This document shows positions 33,061 to 37,052 of a stretch of DNA of 37,052 nt, piece after piece (positions within the stretch are counted from its first letter, which is position 1; each line of letters starts with the position of its first letter). Below the pieces are notes generated by a model, which had not been told where the DNA came from, ran no database searches, and was given only the letters and a program-made list of their open reading frames with translations. Source of the stretch: Lapidilactobacillus luobeiensis (GTDB lineage: Bacteria > Bacillota > Bacilli > Lactobacillales > Lactobacillaceae); contig NZ_BROC01000003.1 of the NCBI RefSeq assembly GCF_024345205.1, forward strand, positions 1-37,052, given 5' to 3'. A program made the translations under genes and the position numbers.

Positions 33061-33726
33061 GTGCAAATTGCAATCGACGGGCCAGCGTCCGCAGGTAAAA
33101 GTACAGTGGCCAAATTGGTCGCGCAAGAACTAGGCTTTATTTATTGTGACACAGGAGCGATGTATCGGGCAGCAACGGTCCTAGCAACTGAACACCAGTT
33201 GGATTATGGCGATGAGGCTGGCATTTTAGCTTTATTGGCGACGCATAAGATCAGTTTCAAGCCGGGAGCGCCAGGTCAAGATCAACAGGTTTTTCTGGGC
33301 GATGAAGATGTGACCTTAACGATCCGGACACCCAAGACCACGAATAATGTCTCACAGGTCTCGGCGTTGCCACGGATCCGGGCAGAACTGGTCGACCAAC
33401 AACGCCAGATCGCCCAGGGCAACTCGATCGTAATGGACGGGCGTGATATCGGCACCACGGTTTTACCAGCAGCTGAGTTGAAGATCTTTATGGTCGCTAG
33501 TGCCGCTGAAAGAGCACGGCGCCGTTATGCCGAGAATTTGACTAAAGGGATCGAGACCCCCTTGGCGCAACTAGAGGCCGAGATCGTCGCTCGCGATTTC
33601 AAGGATTCCCATCGTCAGATCTCACCATTGACCCAAGCAAAAGACGCGATCGAGATCGATACGACCAAGCTAACGATCACGGAAGTCGTGGCTAAAATCG
33701 TTGATTTGGCCAAAAAAAGCGCCTAA
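33061..33726 (+). CDS. cmk: Cytidylate kinase
   Basis: Cmk phosphorylates CMP and dCMP, recycling cytidine nucleotides for RNA and DNA synthesis. The 221-aa protein starts with the P-loop GPASAGKST (7-15). DTGAMYRA and DGRDIGT form the nucleotide monophosphate site, and the R-rich lid [11 protein letters not shown] follows. The start is GTG at 33061 with AAGGAA 9 nt upstream. The cmk-rpsA-der order is typical of Firmicutes. The 104-bp gap before rpsA probably contains the rpsA promoter, but no clear -35/-10 pair could be fixed. Confidence 0.97.
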   Translation: MQIAIDGPASAGKSTVAKLVAQELGFIYCDTGAMYRAATVLATEHQLDYGDEAGILALLATHKISFKPGAPGQDQQVFLGDEDVTLTIRTPKTTNNVSQVSALPRIRAELVDQQRQIAQGNSIVMDGRDIGTTVLPAAELKIFMVASAAERARRRYAENLTKGIETPLAQLEAEIVARDFKDSHRQISPLTQAKDAIEIDTTKLTITEVVAKIVDLAKKSA

Positions 33727-33830
33727 ACAAAAAAAGATTCAGTTTTTCCGAATAAATTAGTACTTTTTACTAGCTTGTTCGGTGTTTTTCTATTAGAATT
33801 AATGTGATGTTATAGTGCAGGAGGATAATT

Positions 33831-35042
33831 ATGTCAGAGCAAGATTACAGTCAAAGTGAAATGGAAAAGGCGCTGAATAGCGTTCAAGAAATCAAAGTGG
33901 GCGATGTTGTCAAGGGCGAGGTTTTGGCGATCGACGACAATCAACTTGTTGTTGGTGTTCAAGGCGCCGGTGTTGAAGGGGTCGTGCCTTTGAAGGAATT
34001 GACCGCCGATCGCAACGCTAAGATCGAAGACCAAGCTAAAGTGGGCGACGTGATTGAATTAGTCGTTTTGTCAAGCTTAGGCCACGACAAAGAAAACGGT
34101 AACTACTTGTTATCACGGCGTCGCTTAGAAGCACGTAAAGTTTGGTCCGATATTGAAGCTAAATTCAAGGCTGGCGAAACTTTATCTGTTAAAGTGACCG
34201 AAGTCGTTAAGGGTGGCTTGGTCGTTGACGCTGGGGTCCGGGGCTTTATTCCCGCTTCCATGGTCGATGATCATTACGTTGATGACTTGAAGAGCTATGT
34301 TGGCCAAACGATGGAAGTCAAGATCATTGAGATCGAACCAAGCGAGAACCGCTTGATCCTTTCACGGCGTGAGTTGGTCAAGGCTGAAAAAGAAGCTAAA
34401 AAAGCTGAGATCTTTGCCAAACTTTTACCTGGTGATGTGATCGAAGGTAAAGTTGCTCGTTTGCCAAACTTTGGCGCCTTTGTTGATTTAGGCGGCATCG
34501 ATGGTTTGGTGCACATTTCTGAGATCGCTCATGAACATGTCAATAAGCCAAGTGATGTGCTGAAAGTCGGTCAAGAAGTCAAAGTCAAGGTCTTGAACGT
34601 TGATCCTGAAAAAGATCGGATCTCACTATCGATCAAAGCTTTACAACCAGGACCATGGGATACGATCGCTGAGGTTGCTCCTGTTGGCGCGACCATCGAA
34701 GGAACCGTCAAACGTTTAACGACATTCGGTGCTTTTGTTGAAGTTGCCCCTGGCGTTGAAGGCTTGGTCCATATCTCACAGATCTCCCATCAACATATCG
34801 CGACTCCTAACGAAGTCCTCAAAGAAGGCGAAGTCGTTAAAGTCAAGGTCTTGAGTGAAGATCCTGAAAACAAGCGTTTGTCTTTGTCGATCAAAGCACT
34901 GACGGAAAAGCCAGGCGAAGACAGCAAGGACGAAGAAGCTGTACCAAGTGATTATGAAATGCCAGAAACAAGCAATGGCTTCAGCTTGGGCGAAATGATC
35001 GGCGATGCCTTGAAGAAAGACAACGACGATTCAGACAAATAA
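33831..35042 (+). CDS. rpsA: S1-type ribosomal protein with four S1 domains
   Basis: This is the Firmicute form of ribosomal protein bS1, or YpfD-like protein, with 403 aa against 557 in E. coli. Four S1 RNA-binding folds are at about 18-95, 105-178, 198-268 and 283-355. The last two contain paired FGAFVDLGG and [10 protein letters not shown] cores, each followed by GLVHISEI or GLVHISQI. The C-terminus is acidic. A strong AGGAGG (33819-33824) precedes the ATG. Codon use is biased as in highly expressed genes. Whether this shorter protein is a true ribosomal component or a translation-associated factor differs between Firmicutes. Confidence 0.95.
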   Translation: MSEQDYSQSEMEKALNSVQEIKVGDVVKGEVLAIDDNQLVVGVQGAGVEGVVPLKELTADRNAKIEDQAKVGDVIELVVLSSLGHDKENGNYLLSRRRLEARKVWSDIEAKFKAGETLSVKVTEVVKGGLVVDAGVRGFIPASMVDDHYVDDLKSYVGQTMEVKIIEIEPSENRLILSRRELVKAEKEAKKAEIFAKLLPGDVIEGKVARLPNFGAFVDLGGIDGLVHISEIAHEHVNKPSDVLKVGQEVKVKVLNVDPEKDRISLSIKALQPGPWDTIAEVAPVGATIEGTVKRLTTFGAFVEVAPGVEGLVHISQISHQHIATPNEVLKEGEVVKVKVLSEDPENKRLSLSIKALTEKPGEDSKDEEAVPSDYEMPETSNGFSLGEMIGDALKKDNDDSDK

Positions 35043-35058
35043 TCAGTGTCATACTTTG

Positions 35059-35098
35059 AAAAAGAGTTTGGACCTTTATTTGGCCCAACTCTTTTTTT
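35059..35098. terminator. Terminator of rpsA
   Basis: AAAGAGTT (35061-35068) pairs with AACTCTTT (35087-35094), followed by seven T (35092-35098) and preceded by extra A residues. The stem is extended imperfectly inward by GG/CC. Confidence 0.88.
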
Positions 35099-35123
35099 AC
35101 CGAGAAAAAATTGAGGTGGTTTA

Positions 35124-36434
35124 ATGGCAATTCCAGTTGTCGCGATCGTTGGGCGACCAAACGTAGGTAAGTCGACGATTTTCAATCGGATCGCGCGCGA
35201 ACGGATCTCGATCGTTGAAGATACCCCGGGAGTTACTCGCGATCGGATCTATAGTCGGGGGATCTGGCTGAATCATGAATTTAGCATGATCGATACCGGG
35301 GGCATCGAGTTCGCGGATCAACCGTTTATGACGCAAATCCGGAATCAGGTGGATATCGCGATCGATGAAGCGGATGTGATCGTTTTCCTTGTCAACGCGC
35401 GCGAAGGGATAACTGACGCCGACGAACGGATCGCTCAGATCCTTTATCGCTCACATAAAGAAGTTATTTTAGCAGTCAATAAAGCCGATAATCCGGAGCA
35501 ACGCCAAGATATCTATGATTTCTATTCATTGGGTTTCGGTGAGCCCTTGCCCGTTTCTGGGACACAGGGCACTGGCTTAGGGGATCTGCTCGACGCGATC
35601 GTGGCGCATTTTCCAGCCGAGGTCAATGACGATGATGATCATTCGATCAAGTTCAGTTTGATCGGTCGGCCTAATGTGGGTAAATCCTCATTGGTCAATG
35701 CGATTTTAGGTGAGGAACGGGTGATCGTCTCGAATATCGAAGGAACGACTCGCGATGCGATCGATACGCGTTTCACTGATGAAACTGGTCAAGAGTTCAC
35801 GATGATCGACACTGCTGGCATCCGGAAGCGCGGGCGTGTGTACGAAGCGACTGAGAAATATGCTGTTATGCGGGCGCAACGCGCGATCGACCGTTCAGAT
35901 GTGGTTTTATTCGTGATCGATGGTGCTGAAGGTCTCCGTGAACAAGATAAAAAAGTGGCGGGCTACGCCCATGAAGCGGGACGCGCGATCGTTATTTTGG
36001 TCAATAAGTGGGATCTGGTGGAAAAAGACACCAAAACCATGGGTGAATTTACCGAAAAGTTGCGGGGACAGTTGCAATATTTGGAATATGCCCCGATCAT
36101 TTTCGTTTCGGCGGTGACCAAGCAGCGGCTGAAACAATTACCGGAATTGATCAAAACAGTTTCTGAGAATCAACAACGACGGATCCAATCAGCGGTGTTG
36201 AATGATGTTTTGCTGCGTGCTGTTGCGATCACCCCGACGCCAAATGTCAAAGGTCATCGCTTACGCGTTTATTACCTGACCCAAGTCGCGATCAAGCCAC
36301 CTACTTTTGTGGTGTTTGTTAATGATCCCGATCTATTCCATTTCTCTTATCAACGTTTTTTGGTCAATCAATTACGCCAAAGCTTCGATTTTTCCGGGAC
36401 ACCGATCCGACTGATCGCTCGAAAACGCAAGTAA
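35124..36434 (+). CDS. der: Ribosome biogenesis GTPase Der (EngA)
   Basis: Der has two tandem GTPase domains and helps mature the 50S subunit. In the 436-aa sequence the first G domain has GRPNVGKST (9-17), DTGG and NKAD. The second has GRPNVGKSS (about 181-189), DTAG and NKWD. A C-terminal KH-like domain (about 355-436) ends in the basic [16 protein letters not shown] precedes the ATG. It lies between the rpsA terminator and a 219-bp AT-rich region before hup. Confidence 0.98.
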   Translation: MAIPVVAIVGRPNVGKSTIFNRIARERISIVEDTPGVTRDRIYSRGIWLNHEFSMIDTGGIEFADQPFMTQIRNQVDIAIDEADVIVFLVNAREGITDADERIAQILYRSHKEVILAVNKADNPEQRQDIYDFYSLGFGEPLPVSGTQGTGLGDLLDAIVAHFPAEVNDDDDHSIKFSLIGRPNVGKSSLVNAILGEERVIVSNIEGTTRDAIDTRFTDETGQEFTMIDTAGIRKRGRVYEATEKYAVMRAQRAIDRSDVVLFVIDGAEGLREQDKKVAGYAHEAGRAIVILVNKWDLVEKDTKTMGEFTEKLRGQLQYLEYAPIIFVSAVTKQRLKQLPELIKTVSENQQRRIQSAVLNDVLLRAVAITPTPNVKGHRLRVYYLTQVAIKPPTFVVFVNDPDLFHFSYQRFLVNQLRQSFDFSGTPIRLIARKRK

Positions 36435-36539
36435 TCTGCTCACTTTTACCTGATTATTTGCTAAAAAGGGCCTATGGTGAACTTTTTTATTAAAATATCG
36501 CTTTTTTAGATAAAAAACCTTGTTATATCGCGCTTTCTA

Positions 36540-36605
36540 TGATAACTTTATCAATGGAATAATGATCTAAATCGTATCATTGTTTCATTTCATAATTCAT
36601 GAAAT
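36540..36605. promoter_or_regulatory. Stacked palindromes in the hup promoter region
   Basis: The gap 36435-36653 is AT-rich and holds three inverted repeats in a row. TGATAA-CT-TTATCA is at 36540-36553, AATGAT-N9-ATCATT at 36561-36581 and ATTTCAT-N5-ATGAAAT at 36587-36605. Several -10-like hexamers (TATGAT 36538, CATAAT 36591, TATAAA 36605) and a TTGTTT (36580-36585) are present, but no single promoter can be chosen. These are candidate operator or HU-bendable sites. Confidence 0.45.
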
Positions 36606-36653
36606 ATAAAAGCACGCTTAGCGTTATGCTTGGCTGCGGGAGGTGAATTCCAT

Positions 36654-36929
36654 ATGGCAAATAAAGCAGAATTGATCGATAGCGTTGCATCAAAGACTGG
36701 CTTGACTAAGAAGGACGCAACTGCGGCTGTCGACGCTGTTTTCAGCACGATCCAATCAACACTTGCTAGTGGTGAAAAGGTTCAATTGATCGGCTTTGGT
36801 AACTTTGAGGTTCGTCAACGTGCGGAACGTAAAGGTCGCAATCCTCAAACCGGAGAAGAAATCAAGATCCCTGCAAGTACAGTTCCTGCATTCAAACCAG
36901 GTAAGGCTTTGAAAGATGCAGTTAAATAA
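36654..36929 (+). CDS. hup: DNA-binding protein HU
   Basis: The histone-like HU homodimer bends and compacts DNA. The 91-aa sequence begins [22 protein letters not shown]. It has the family core [20 protein letters not shown] (about 44-63), and the beta-arm [14 protein letters not shown] inserts proline into the minor groove. GGGAGGTGA just upstream fixes the ATG at 36654, not the in-frame earlier start. Single-copy hup after der is the usual Firmicute arrangement, and high expression is expected. Confidence 0.98.
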   Translation: MANKAELIDSVASKTGLTKKDATAAVDAVFSTIQSTLASGEKVQLIGFGNFEVRQRAERKGRNPQTGEEIKIPASTVPAFKPGKALKDAVK

Positions 36930-36940
36930 TTGAGTGTGTC

Positions 36941-36976
36941 AAACCGTTGGGGCTGTAAGCCTCGACGGTTTCTTTT
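36941..36976 (+). terminator. Terminator of hup
   Basis: AAACCGT (36941-36947) pairs with ACGGTTT (36965-36971), with an inner GGGGC/GCCTC helix, followed by a T-rich run to 36976. Confidence 0.88.
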
Positions 36977-37018
36977 TAGTGTCTTTAGACCCAGTTGAGC
37001 CCGCGAAGCGCGCGAAAC

Positions 37019-37043
37019 AAAAAACCACCCGCTATGCGGGTGG
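37019..37043 (-). terminator. Terminator for a minus-strand gene beyond the right edge
   Basis: CCACCCGC (37025-37032) pairs perfectly with GCGGGTGG (37036-37043) around TAT. Six A (37019-37024) on its left give a U-run on the minus strand. It probably ends a leftward gene that lies outside the window, convergent with hup. Confidence 0.85.
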
Positions 37044-37052
37044 ATAACAATA

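Noticed and set aside
1-37052. Mobile elements, prophage, CRISPR, defence systems, tRNA or rRNA genes
   Set aside because: No transposase, integrase other than XerD, regularly spaced repeat array or RNA gene signature was seen. The whole window reads as conserved core genome.

Overview
The window is a compact stretch of core chromosome from a low-to-mid G+C Firmicute, most likely a member of the Lactobacillaceae. The evidence is the gene families and their order: uvrC, obgE and rnz; dnaE, pfkA and pyk; xerD, ribT, scpA, scpB and rluB; fer, a YpbB-like gene, a RecQ/RecS helicase, a LysM protein, cmk, a four-S1-domain rpsA, der and hup. Strong GGAGG-type ribosome binding sites, frequent TTG/GTG starts and a cysteine-free L32 fit this. 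The genus cannot be fixed from the sequence alone. No insertion sequence, prophage, CRISPR array, tRNA or rRNA was seen.

Layout. 1-242: hairpin-rich DNA with two 27-bp repeats, then the uvrC promoter and a terminator-like hairpin in the uvrC leader. 243-3748: uvrC and a polar amino-acid ABC transporter fusion (binding protein plus permease) with no ATPase gene beside it. 3872-7617 (minus strand): fructose operon fruR-fruK-fruA, with a candidate cre site and operator-like repeats upstream. 7990-14132: obgE, an OatA-type acyltransferase, rnz, a short-chain dehydrogenase, a LapA-like membrane protein and rpmF. 14238-16375: a translationally coupled DUF1836 regulator and cytosolic 5'-nucleotidase. 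16483-23212: a small DUF2929 protein, dnaE, then the glycolytic pair pfkA-pyk. 23299-24086: a candidate structured RNA ending in a terminator, then a DUF441 membrane protein. 24132-28500: cvfB, xerD, ribT, scpA, scpB and rluB, tightly packed and probably partly co-transcribed. 28507-29364: an FMN riboswitch and the riboflavin transporter ribU. 29560-33027: ferredoxin on the minus strand, diverging from ypbB-recQ and followed by a LysM protein. 33061-36929: cmk, rpsA, der and hup.

Functionally the region joins DNA repair and chromosome maintenance (uvrC, dnaE, recQ, xerD, scpAB, hup), translation and ribosome assembly (obgE, rpmF, rluB, der, rpsA, rnz), sugar uptake and lower glycolysis (fruRKA, pfkA, pyk), flavin supply (ribU, ribT) and cell-wall modification (oatA).

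The most interesting unexplained object is the roughly 200-nt region at 23384-23583. By hand it folds into a closed multi-branch structure with a possible pseudoknot. The 3' strand of its closing helix is also the 5' arm of an intrinsic terminator, which is the logic of a riboswitch-like leader, upstream of a gene of unknown function. Other points are a strong excess of GATC tied to the codon context of isoleucine, a shared TTTGGTA extended -10 promoter motif, a three-codon upstream ORF before pfkA, and three stacked palindromes before hup.
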